Shown: positions 1-5,261 of the stretch, piece by piece
Position numbering within the stretch: the first letter of the stretch is position 1
Layout of the letters: each line of letters starts with the position of its first letter
Position numbers and translations under genes: made by a program
Notes under the pieces: generated by a model
What the model was told of the DNA's origin: nothing
What the model saw: only the letters and a program-made list of their open reading frames with translations
Database searches by the model: none
Origin: Ferroplasmaceae archaeon UBA567
Lineage (GTDB): Archaea; Thermoplasmatota; Thermoplasmata; Thermoplasmatales; Thermoplasmataceae
Reading direction: 5' to 3'
DNA length: 7,609 nucleotides
Assembly (NCBI GenBank): GCA_002505185.1
Contig: DAUP01000063.1
Location: forward strand, 259 to 7,867

Positions 1-180
1 AAATTCGACAGAGAAGGCAATGATATACTGCTTGAGCATGCATTCCCACAAAAATTAAACTGCGGAACTCAAGTTGGAAAACTATTTGTATTATTTATTA
101 TAGGAAGAGATAACAATGATCTACACGGAATGTTGCAAGGAACACATATGGCAGATTATCGCTCCTGGAACTATGCCTGA
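1..180 (+). pseudogene. Left-edge open frame, unknown protein fragment
   Basis: Frame 1 is open from the window edge for 59 codons and stops with TGA at 178-180. The translation begins KFDREGNDILLEHAFPQ and continues through GTQVGKLFVLFIIGRD. It reads like protein, but I recognise no family. From about base 104 it overlaps, in another frame, a convincing TnpA fragment (frame 2). At most the first ~105 bases are therefore likely to be original coding sequence, with the rest accidental read-through into transposon DNA. It may be the 3' part of a gene truncated by an IS insertion, or a chance open frame: in DNA this AT-rich, 59 open codons is uncommon but possible. The upstream part lies outside the window. 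Confidence 0.3.
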
Positions 181-226
181 TCATGTTCATCTACTCATAA
201 AATTGGAGCTCTACAAAAATTTATAA
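104..226 (+). pseudogene. tnpA: IS200/IS605 TnpA (Y1 HUH transposase) fragment
   Basis: Frame 2 is open from 104 to a TAA at 224-226; its first Met is at 116, giving 36 residues. It reads MIYTECCKEHIWQ, then IIAPGTMPDHVHLLIK. The block PDHVHLLI is the HUH metal-binding signature (His-hydrophobic-His) of Y1 single-strand transposases of the IS200/IS605 family, and ECCKEH.W.II is the usual helix and strand before it. A full TnpA is about 130-150 residues. Here the N-terminal strand and the C-terminal helix with the catalytic tyrosine are missing and a stop falls 14 residues after the HUH histidine, so it is a dead remnant. Established: these enzymes cut and paste single-stranded DNA at subterminal hairpins. 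Inferred: decay by internal deletion and mutation. Confidence 0.75.
185..215 (+). repeat. Imperfect direct repeat, copy 1
   Basis: This 31-base unit begins gttcatcta and matches 252-282 at 26 of 31 positions, with a period of 67 bases. It encodes VHLLIKLELY within the TnpA fragment. Two of the five differences fall together in one leucine codon and are silent. Similarity does not extend beyond the unit on either side. Confidence 0.7.
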
Positions 227-350
227 TGCTTTACTAAATGTCAATGGTATAGTTCATCTATTAATAAAATCAGAGTTCTACATGACGGAATATGTCATAT
301 CAGGGAAACCGGAAGCCCACAACTTTAGTTGTTAAAGGATATAACATAGC
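227..350 (+). mobile_element. Decayed right end of an IS200/IS605-type element (TnpB tail and hairpin)
   Basis: Frame 2 after the TnpA stop is open for 33 codons and ends HIRETGSPQL before TAG at 326-328. This resembles the RE.GSP.L tail with which many TnpB proteins end inside the element's right end. The bases gaagcccac lead into a hairpin, ACAACT (319-324), loop TT, AGTTGT (327-332). Family knowledge: right ends of these elements typically carry GAAGCCCAC plus a stem closing with GTGGG, which forms the transposase target and the 3' part of the guide RNA. Here the CCC of the lower stem faces TAAA instead of GGG, so the structure is damaged. The exact element boundary near 335-355 is not visible. 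Confidence 0.5.
252..282 (+). repeat. Imperfect direct repeat, copy 2 (second HUH-like block)
   Basis: This is the partner of 185-215. In its own frame (frame 3) it reads VHLLIKSEFY, again like the HUH region of TnpA, but the residues before it do not match a transposase and the first His of the motif is lost. It could be a relic of a second diverged tnpA copy or an old internal duplication. Confidence 0.6.
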
Positions 351-380
351 GTCAGATCATTATTGATAAATGGGAAAAAC

Positions 381-572
381 ATGAAACTAACAAGATATTA
401 CATTAGAGGTGTGGGAGTAGGTTTGATAATCGCATGGGTAACAAGCGCATTAGCTTATTGGAAAACCGGAAATTCTACAGGAAGCATTATTATAGAACTT
501 ATTGAACTTGAGTTTATCCTGAGCATCATTTTCCTTATGATATCAATTTTTATGAAAGACAAAACAAGGTGA
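381..572 (+). CDS. Small two-helix membrane protein, halves in order A-B
   Basis: A 63-residue protein starting MKLTRYYIRG. It has two hydrophobic segments, at about 10-27 (GVGVGLIIAWVTSALAYW, block A) and 36-58 (IIIELIELEFILSIIF, block B), and a short basic tail. The frame is open upstream to a TTG at 363, but the ATG at 381 is preferred because it is a stronger codon and similarity to the next gene begins just there. Block A matches the second half of the following gene (12 of 22 residues) and block B matches its first half (10 of 19), so the two are paralogues in permuted order. Its stop is 4 bases before the next ATG, suggesting co-transcription. Function and family are not recognised; a membrane location is inferred from hydrophobicity. 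A small membrane partner protein is possible but unsupported. Confidence 0.6.
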   Translation: MKLTRYYIRGVGVGLIIAWVTSALAYWKTGNSTGSIIIELIELEFILSIIFLMISIFMKDKTR

Positions 573-573
573 G
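567..573 (+). promoter_or_regulatory. Ribosome binding site of the second membrane gene
   Basis: AGGTGAG lies 3 bases before the ATG at 577 and overlaps the stop codon of the preceding gene. It matches the archaeal anti-Shine-Dalgarno complement GGAGGTGA, supports the start at 577, and points to translation from a shared transcript. Confidence 0.5.
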
Positions 574-576
574 AAT

Positions 577-780
577 ATGGAAACATGGAGAAAAAACATT
601 TTAAAAAATCATTTGATTGAGGCACTTACAATATTAGAGCTGGTCCTGAGTGTGATATTTCTATCGATATCATACCTTACAGGGAACATATATTTTAAAG
701 GAGTTGGAATCGGACTGACAATCGCTTGGATAACAGGTGCAATAGTCTATTTATTCAAAAGGAAAATAGTGAAGCCATGA
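577..780 (+). CDS. Small two-helix membrane protein, halves in order B-A
   Basis: A 67-residue protein with a charged N-terminus (METWRKNILK), a first hydrophobic helix at about 14-34 (ALTILELVLSVIFLSISY, block B), a short TGN turn, a second helix at about 41-60 (GVGIGLTIAWITGAIVYLF, block A) and a basic tail KRKIVKP. It is a paralogue of the preceding gene with the two blocks exchanged; the motifs GVG.GL.IAW.T and LE..LS.IFL.IS are shared. Positive charges at both ends would suit both termini in the cytoplasm, by the positive-inside rule. It sits between IS remnants on both sides, so it belongs to an accessory segment. I do not recognise the family and give no function. Confidence 0.65.
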   Translation: METWRKNILKNHLIEALTILELVLSVIFLSISYLTGNIYFKGVGIGLTIAWITGAIVYLFKRKIVKP

Positions 781-814
781 ACAATGAAACAAAGTCCTAA
801 TACACTCCACAATG

Positions 815-979
815 TTACATCCTGAAGTGAGTTCCCCAATATACCTGTTGCTTCTTATATAATTTGCCTCCTTTTTCCCCATATGCCATTGATGGTATTA
901 CCACGGGTCTGTCATCTACACATAATGACATGCGCCTTCTCTCATAATTATAATAATATACTGTTTCTTTCCATGTTAA
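815..979 (-). pseudogene. C-terminal remnant of a DDE/integrase-core transposase
   Basis: On the minus strand a 54-codon open stretch ends with TAA at 815-817. It reads LTWKETVYYYNYERRRMSL, then VDDRPVVIPSMAYG, then KGGKLYKKQQVYWGTHFRM. The YYNYERRRMSL block resembles the YN.ER.H.SL helix that ends the integrase catalytic core of IS3/IS481-like transposases. A TGA at 980-982 interrupts the frame, though the few codons upstream of it (LPRLIRIY) could be the same protein. The N-terminus and all catalytic acidic residues are absent, so this is a dead stub. The spacer 781-814 may include the element's end, but I could not define an inverted repeat. The IS family assignment is tentative; a transposase origin is fairly likely. 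Confidence 0.6.
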
Positions 980-982
980 TCA

Positions 983-1054
983 ATAAATCCTAATTAACCT
1001 TGGCAATTATATATTTCCAAAAAATTTGTCAATATTCAATAGAACCAGCAAGAG
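983..1054. other. AT-rich spacer between transposase stub and tenA promoter
   Basis: This is part of the 307-base stretch (781-1087) without an intact gene. Bases 815-979 are transposase debris and 1055-1087 are the tenA promoter. The remainder here shows no convincing coding frame or structure. I looked for a TPP riboswitch before tenA and found none. Confidence 0.5.
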
Positions 1055-1067
1055 TTAAAAATATATA
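1055..1067 (+). promoter_or_regulatory. TATA-like box of tenA
   Basis: The run ttaaaaatatata is centred about 26-27 bases before the ATG at 1088. That is the normal distance from an archaeal TATA box to the transcription start, so the mRNA would begin at or next to the start codon (leaderless). This supports 1088 rather than the in-frame ATG at 1094. Confidence 0.5.
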
Positions 1068-1087
1068 ATAAAGCCATATACTATTCT

Positions 1088-1702
1088 ATGTATATGAGGA
1101 GTTATCTGAATTCACAGGAGGTTATGGAATTAATTGACCATATAGTACATTCAGATTTCGTGGAATCCATGAAAGATGGAACTCTGGAAGATGGCCAGTT
1201 CCGGTATTATCTGAGGCAGGAAAATATATACCTGAAACATTATAAGGCTGCCGGAAGCATTATAGGGAAATCTGCCAGTGACAGTAAAATCAGGGAACTG
1301 TATAATGATATAGGGGCCGAAGAACCAGAATTTCACAGAAACATGCTAAAACAATTTGGTGTACCTGAAGAAGAAATAAAGGAATATGAAATAAATTATA
1401 CAACTTATTCCTATATAAATCACCTCATAAGATGGTCAAAGAATTCGTCAATTAATGGGATGCTATCAATGTTTCCATGCCAGTGGTCATATGGCTATAT
1501 TGCCGAGGCAATTCCTGCACCATCCGAAAAATTCAAATTCTGGTTTGATTTTTATAGGTCAAAAGATTACCGCTCCATAACCGACAGGTACCTCGAAATA
1601 CTGGGCGGAGAGCCGTTAAACACCTATCAGGAACAAATTATCTGGTTTGGGTTGCTATATGAATTTAATTACTGGCAAGATTGCTATATCAAAATAAAAT
1701 AA
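1088..1702 (+). CDS. tenA: TenA-type aminopyrimidine aminohydrolase (thiaminase II family)
   Basis: A 204-residue all-helical protein of the TenA/thiaminase II family, which salvages thiamine breakdown products by hydrolysing the amino group of 4-amino-5-aminomethyl-2-methylpyrimidine. Matches to Bacillus subtilis TenA: the FRYYLRQENIYLKHY helix (38-52), TTYSYINHL (105-113), FPCQWSYGY (129-137) carrying the nucleophile Cys131, and the C-terminal YEFNYWQDCY (191-200) with the catalytic Glu192. The cysteine places it in the TenA_C class. The pyrimidine-binding Asp (Asp44 in B. subtilis) is Glu45 here, an unusual but conservative change. The length is slightly below the usual 220-235, with a short C-terminus. 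folC follows after 24 bases, so the two may be co-transcribed. The protein is cytosolic. The family is sure; the exact substrate is inferred. Confidence 0.88.
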   Translation: MYMRSYLNSQEVMELIDHIVHSDFVESMKDGTLEDGQFRYYLRQENIYLKHYKAAGSIIGKSASDSKIRELYNDIGAEEPEFHRNMLKQFGVPEEEIKEYEINYTTYSYINHLIRWSKNSSINGMLSMFPCQWSYGYIAEAIPAPSEKFKFWFDFYRSKDYRSITDRYLEILGGEPLNTYQEQIIWFGLLYEFNYWQDCYIKIK

Positions 1703-1726
1703 ATACTGGATTACCATTCCCATACA

Positions 1727-3010
1727 ATGATTGACAATACACTGGATTACCTATACAATTTAAAGCGTGAAGGCATTAAAATGGATCTAAAGGCAACTAT
1801 GGACTTTGCCAGCCATCTTGGTAATCCACAGAATAAATTCAAGGTTGTACATATAGCAGGAACTAACGGAAAAGGTTCCATAGCATCATTCATCTATAAC
1901 ATATTAAGGCAAAAATATAAAACCGGAATGTACACATCTCCACACCTCCTTGATTTTAATGAACGCATAATGCTTGGTTTAGATCCTATACCGGACAGTT
2001 ATATTATTGATTTTGTAAAATCAAACCGTGATTATATAGAGGAACTGGCGGCTCAGTACAGAAATCCCACATTTTTCGAAGCCACAACTGTGATGGCTTT
2101 CAAATATTTTGCCGACAACAATGCAGATTATGCTGCCATAGAGGTTGGGTTGGGGGGAAGACTTGACTCTACCAATATAGTTGACCCGGAAGTAAGCATA
2201 ATTGCGCAGATAGGATACGAACACTATCAGAGGCTAGGTTGCTCCCTAACTTCCATAGCCCATGAAAAGGGAGGAATCATAAAAAAGGGTAAGCCGGTTG
2301 TTTTGCTTGATGACAAACCTGAAGTCGTGGCAGAAATCAGGAAAATTGCTGATGTAAGGGATTCGCGGCTTGTAAAGGTTTCAGATTACTGTTCAGTTAA
2401 AAATTTGAAATACAGCCTTGATGGAATGGCTTTCACTCTGGAAACCCCGGTAGAAGAATACAATATAAAGACAACAAATCTGGGGCTTTTCCAGATTGGA
2501 AATATCAGCTCTGCAGTGGCATCCATGGAACTTCTCCCCCAGGGTAGTCCCGGAAAGAATATCATAGAAAAGGGCATCATGGAAAGCAGATGGCCATCCA
2601 GGTTTGAAGTCATAACCAGGAATCCCCTTGTTATAATGGATTCATCGCACAACCCACCGGCCGCAAGTGCCCTGGTAGAAACCTTCAGGACTTTTGTTAA
2701 GGAGAAGCCTTTACTTCTTATAGGTATGCTGGACGACAAAGATTATTTTTCCTATATGTCCATAATGAGAAAAATTTCAGATACAGTTGTTTTAACAACA
2801 CCAAATGAGCCGGGCCGTTCTATTGATCCCCATGCCCTTGCTGCAGGCATAGGCAATATGTTTCCCCATGTCAGGATAATAGAGGATCCAGTAGAGGCAT
2901 ACAATTATGCAATTGCCAGTAGCCAGTGCATTCTTGTTACCGGTTCAATGTACCTTGTAGGACTGTTAAAAAAGTTTCTGAATTCGTCTGTCAGACCATT
3001 TAAATATTAA
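1727..3010 (+). CDS. folC: Folylpolyglutamate synthase / dihydrofolate synthase
   Basis: A 427-residue Mur-ligase-type ATP-dependent enzyme that adds glutamate to dihydropteroate or folates, giving polyglutamylated folate cofactors in the cytosol. Motifs in order: HIAGTNGKGS P-loop (42-51), TSPHLLDFNERI (70-81), FEATTVMAF (117-125), EVGLGGRLDSTN (139-150), IGYEHYQRLG (162-171) with AHEKGGIIKKG (178-188), WPSRFE (289-294), DSSHNPPAA (305-313), GMLDDKD (333-339) and TGSMYLVG (405-412). Length and motif order fit the family. In the segment usually read as G.DH, this protein has GYEH, a conservative Asp-to-Glu change. The start at 1727 gives the normal N-terminal helix before the P-loop. A weak TATA-like run overlaps the end of tenA (about 1690-1705), so it may also have its own leaderless transcript. 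A substrate other than folate cannot be excluded. Confidence 0.9.
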   Translation: MIDNTLDYLYNLKREGIKMDLKATMDFASHLGNPQNKFKVVHIAGTNGKGSIASFIYNILRQKYKTGMYTSPHLLDFNERIMLGLDPIPDSYIIDFVKSNRDYIEELAAQYRNPTFFEATTVMAFKYFADNNADYAAIEVGLGGRLDSTNIVDPEVSIIAQIGYEHYQRLGCSLTSIAHEKGGIIKKGKPVVLLDDKPEVVAEIRKIADVRDSRLVKVSDYCSVKNLKYSLDGMAFTLETPVEEYNIKTTNLGLFQIGNISSAVASMELLPQGSPGKNIIEKGIMESRWPSRFEVITRNPLVIMDSSHNPPAASALVETFRTFVKEKPLLLIGMLDDKDYFSYMSIMRKISDTVVLTTPNEPGRSIDPHALAAGIGNMFPHVRIIEDPVEAYNYAIASSQCILVTGSMYLVGLLKKFLNSSVRPFKY

Positions 3011-3060
3011 TAACCTATCGGTAAAATAGTAGGTAACAAACCTGGTTAAAAAACCTATTT
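3011..3060. repeat. Cluster of AACC/GGTT motifs upstream of orc1
   Basis: Within 50 bases there are AACCTAT at 3012-3018, AGGTAA at 3031-3036, the perfect odd palindrome AACCTGGTT at 3039-3047 and AACCTAT at 3052-3058; ACCTAT recurs at 3093-3098 over the orc1 start codon. Small inverted pairs nest together: AGGT/ACCT (3031-3034 with 3040-3043) and GGTT/AACC (3044-3047 with 3052-3055). Archaeal replication origins often lie beside orc1/cdc6 and hold repeated initiator-binding sites, so these could be Orc1 or repressor sites. I do not see the standard ORB consensus. Confidence 0.4.
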
Positions 3061-3061
3061 G

Positions 3062-3077
3062 TATATAGAATATATAT
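3062..3077 (+). promoter_or_regulatory. TATA-like region of orc1
   Basis: Two overlapping TATA-like runs, TATATAGA (3062-3069) and ATATATAT (3070-3077), precede the ATG at 3097. The second is centred about 24 bases upstream, consistent with a transcript starting at or within a few bases of the start codon. No Shine-Dalgarno sequence is visible. Confidence 0.45.
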
Positions 3078-3096
3078 GTTCTAATTACTGGTACCT

Positions 3097-4365
3097 ATGG
3101 ACAATCCTTTTATCAAATACAACAAATCAAACGATTATGTGATGGGCGATCTTAAGAAGCTCAGCAGTTCATATATACCCGATAATTTCCCTCACAGGGA
3201 AAAACAAATTGACGGAATTGCAAGGGTCATGAGCTCTATTGTTAACGGTGGAATATCATCAAATCTTCTTCTATACGGGAAATCAGGATCAGGTAAAACT
3301 TCATCCGTGTTATATGTTACCAGTATGCTGAAGGAAACACTTAATGGAAATATAAATATTATTTATATTAACTGCGAAATTTATGACTCACAGTATTCTA
3401 TTCTGGTATACCTGACAAATGCCGTAAATTCTGGCGACCCACCAATTCCAATACTGGGGCTTCCTCAGGACAAGATATATTTTGAGCTTGTAAGACGGCT
3501 AAACAAATCCGCCCGTTATACAGTAATTATACTGGATGAAATAGATAAATTGATACAGAAGAGCGGCAGCGATGCACTCTATGTTCTCTTAAAAATAATG
3601 ACAGAAAGCAATACATCAATGATAGGAATAACCAATGACGCATCATTTGTAGCTGCCCTTGATGCAAGGGTCCAGAGCAGGCTGAATCAGGAGAGCATAA
3701 TATTCCCGCCATATAATGCCATGGAACTCAGGGATATTCTGAATTTCAGGGTTTCAGGGATACTAAAGGACGGATTTATAACAGAAGCATCCATAAACCT
3801 CTGTGCAGCACTTGGTGCCCAGGAGCACGGTGATGCAAGGAAATCCATAGACCTGTTGAGAATAGCCACAGATTCTGCCCTGAAGGATGGTAAGGAACAT
3901 GTATCCATAGAGGATGTATACCTAGCCCGTGACAGATTTGAAATGAACGTTCTGAAAGAATCAATTAAAACTCTCCCAATCCATTCCAAGATGGTCTTAC
4001 TTAGCGCCTGCCTTACACAGGAAACTGATGCAGATCTCTCGGTTACAGGTGAAATATATGAAAATTACAGGAACATATGCAGCGAACTGGGATTCCAGCC
4101 CCTTACAATGAGGAGGATATCTGACCTTCTTTCAGATCTTGAGGATACAGGCCTTTTAACCACAAATACCAGATCTCTTGGAAGATATGGAAGAATGAAA
4201 TTTATCAGGGTTATGGGTTCAATCCAGAGTATAAAGGGGTATATCCTTGAGGATTCATCATTCGTGAATTTTCAGGGGTCCAAAATAGTCCGCCAGTCTA
4301 AATTAAGAACAAATTTTGATGCATATGTGGAAACATATAAGAATGGCGATTTTGATAATAAATAG
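3097..4365 (+). CDS. orc1/cdc6: Orc1/Cdc6 family replication initiator
   Basis: A 422-residue archaeal origin-recognition protein: an AAA+ ATPase that binds origin repeats and helps load the MCM helicase. Seen: Walker A GKSGSGKT (61-68), Walker B VIILDEID (143-150), sensor 1 IGITND (176-181), a DARVQSRL block (189-196) with arginine-finger-type residues, sensor 2 GDARKSIDLLR (245-255), and from about 290 a C-terminal winged-helix domain beginning LPIHSKMVLLSACL and including TMRRISDLLSDLEDTGLL (337-354). The length and domain order are normal for archaeal Orc1, and all catalytic motifs are intact. The final ~40 residues after the winged helix are a polar tail. The upstream spacer with repeated AACC/GGTT motifs is a candidate binding site. 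The next gene begins shortly downstream behind its own TATA-like box. Confidence 0.95.
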   Translation: MDNPFIKYNKSNDYVMGDLKKLSSSYIPDNFPHREKQIDGIARVMSSIVNGGISSNLLLYGKSGSGKTSSVLYVTSMLKETLNGNINIIYINCEIYDSQYSILVYLTNAVNSGDPPIPILGLPQDKIYFELVRRLNKSARYTVIILDEIDKLIQKSGSDALYVLLKIMTESNTSMIGITNDASFVAALDARVQSRLNQESIIFPPYNAMELRDILNFRVSGILKDGFITEASINLCAALGAQEHGDARKSIDLLRIATDSALKDGKEHVSIEDVYLARDRFEMNVLKESIKTLPIHSKMVLLSACLTQETDADLSVTGEIYENYRNICSELGFQPLTMRRISDLLSDLEDTGLLTTNTRSLGRYGRMKFIRVMGSIQSIKGYILEDSSFVNFQGSKIVRQSKLRTNFDAYVETYKNGDFDNK

Positions 4366-4381
4366 TTTTAAAAATATTTAA
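4366..4381 (+). promoter_or_regulatory. TATA-like box before the small unknown gene
   Basis: The run ttttaaaaatatttaa directly after the orc1 stop predicts transcription starting near 4397-4403. That is downstream of the first in-frame ATG (4384) and just before the ATG at 4405, so it favours the later start. The box is visible; the start-site prediction is inferred from the usual archaeal spacing. Confidence 0.45.
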
Positions 4382-4404
4382 TAATGCTTTTACAATCAGG
4401 GATT

Positions 4405-4695
4405 ATGTTTAAAGTATATAAGCTGGCAAAGGAAAACAGGGAAACAATAGATACGCTCCTTGCCGATGATGTTCTGGGAAGGCAAACAATTACATATAAG
4501 GACGGTGCAAATTACGGTTACGCTTCATCATATATAGTTCTTATAGAAGGTTCAGAGGACATATTCAAAAATGTTGATTCCATAACACATGGAACACTTG
4601 AGGCCATGAGCAAGTCTAAACAGCAGGAAGTATACAAACAACTAAAGGACGAGGAGAACAATTCCCAGAATGGCATGGGCTTCCTTTTTGGATAA
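4405..4695 (+). CDS. Small protein of unknown function between orc1 and the UPF0200 gene
   Basis: A 96-residue soluble protein starting MFKVYKLAKENRE; an ATG at 4384 would add seven residues (MLLQSGI). The later start is chosen because the TATA-like box at 4366-4381 would place the transcript start after 4384. The chain is mixed alpha/beta: a helix with ADDVLGRQTITYKDG, a hydrophobic strand YASSYIVLIEGSEDIF, then a charged helix rich in Lys, Gln and Glu (MSKSKQQEVYKQLKDEE) and a Gly/Phe tail ending GMGFLFG. There is no signal peptide, membrane segment or cysteine cluster. It ends 2 bases before the UPF0200 gene, so the two are almost certainly one transcript. I do not recognise a characterised family; it is probably a lineage-restricted conserved protein. 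Confidence 0.75.
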   Translation: MFKVYKLAKENRETIDTLLADDVLGRQTITYKDGANYGYASSYIVLIEGSEDIFKNVDSITHGTLEAMSKSKQQEVYKQLKDEENNSQNGMGFLFG

Positions 4696-4697
4696 AT

Positions 4698-5261
4698 ATG
4701 CTAATAATAACTGGTATGCCTGGATCAGGCAAGGATGAATTTGTGAAGGTTGCAAAATCAATGGGCTTTATAGATGCGCATATGGGAAATGCAGTCAAGA
4801 AAAATGCCCTGAAGAACAACATTAACCTGGACGATAAGAGTGTTGGGACATATGCAACCGCAGAACGTAAAAAATATGGTATGGACATATGGGCCAAAAG
4901 AACTGCAGAATTAATTACAAATCCAGATATTACTATAGTGGACGGATTAAGAAACGAGGAAGAACTCGATTATTTCAAAAATAATTTCCATAATATTATT
5001 GTAATTGCTGTGTTTGCTAACGAAACTGACCGCCTTGAAAGAATTCTGGCAAGGGACAGGGAAGACGACTCACATGATTATTCCGGAATGCATCAGCGTG
5101 ATAACCGTGAACTCTCATGGGGTATTGGAAAGGTAATTTCACTGGCAGATTATATGATAGTCAATGATTCAACCCTGGAAGAATACCATAAAAATGTAAA
5201 TATTCTGCTTAAGCATATTATTTCCCGGCATCCTGAAATAAATCTACAATCAGGACACTAA
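4698..5261 (+). CDS. UPF0200 P-loop nucleotide kinase-like protein
   Basis: A 187-residue archaeal P-loop protein resembling the UPF0200 family, which is related to dephospho-CoA and nucleoside monophosphate kinases. Seen: P-loop GMPGSGKD (6-13), a short MGNAVKK segment (29-35), VGTYATAERKKYG (49-61), IVDGLRNEEEL (80-90), a LID-like arginine-rich stretch RILARDREDD (115-124) and ADYMIVND near 150-157. The family normally has Ser or Thr after the P-loop lysine; here it is Asp13, as in some dNMP and phosphomevalonate kinases, so ATP binding remains plausible. The substrate is unknown for the family. It is co-transcribed with the preceding gene (2-base gap) and overlaps the 3' end of purQ by 12 bases on the opposite strand. 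Confidence 0.82.
   Translation: MLIITGMPGSGKDEFVKVAKSMGFIDAHMGNAVKKNALKNNINLDDKSVGTYATAERKKYGMDIWAKRTAELITNPDITIVDGLRNEEELDYFKNNFHNIIVIAVFANETDRLERILARDREDDSHDYSGMHQRDNRELSWGIGKVISLADYMIVNDSTLEEYHKNVNILLKHIISRHPEINLQSGH

Noticed and set aside
1..360. CRISPR array suggested by the spaced direct repeat
   Set aside because: There are only two imperfect units, both explained by transposase coding sequence.
363..380. Upstream TTG start for the first small membrane protein
   Set aside because: A TTG with no ribosome binding site; the ATG at 381 matches the beginning of similarity to the paralogue.
781..1087. TPP riboswitch upstream of tenA
   Set aside because: No CTGAGA-type core was found, and the TATA-like box places the transcript start at the ATG, leaving no leader.
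1088..1702. TenA-like protein as a CADD-type di-metal oxygenase making p-aminobenzoate for folate
   Set aside because: The C-terminal His-x3-Asp-x2-His metal ligands of that group are not present, while the TenA cysteine motif FPCQWSY and the catalytic Glu are. The folC context is kept as a finding only.
2021..2739. Minus-strand open frames inside folC
   Set aside because: They lie antisense to a fully motif-supported folC and lack recognisable domains.
3527..3989. Minus-strand open frames inside orc1
   Set aside because: They overlap the intact AAA+ region of orc1 and look like composition shadows.
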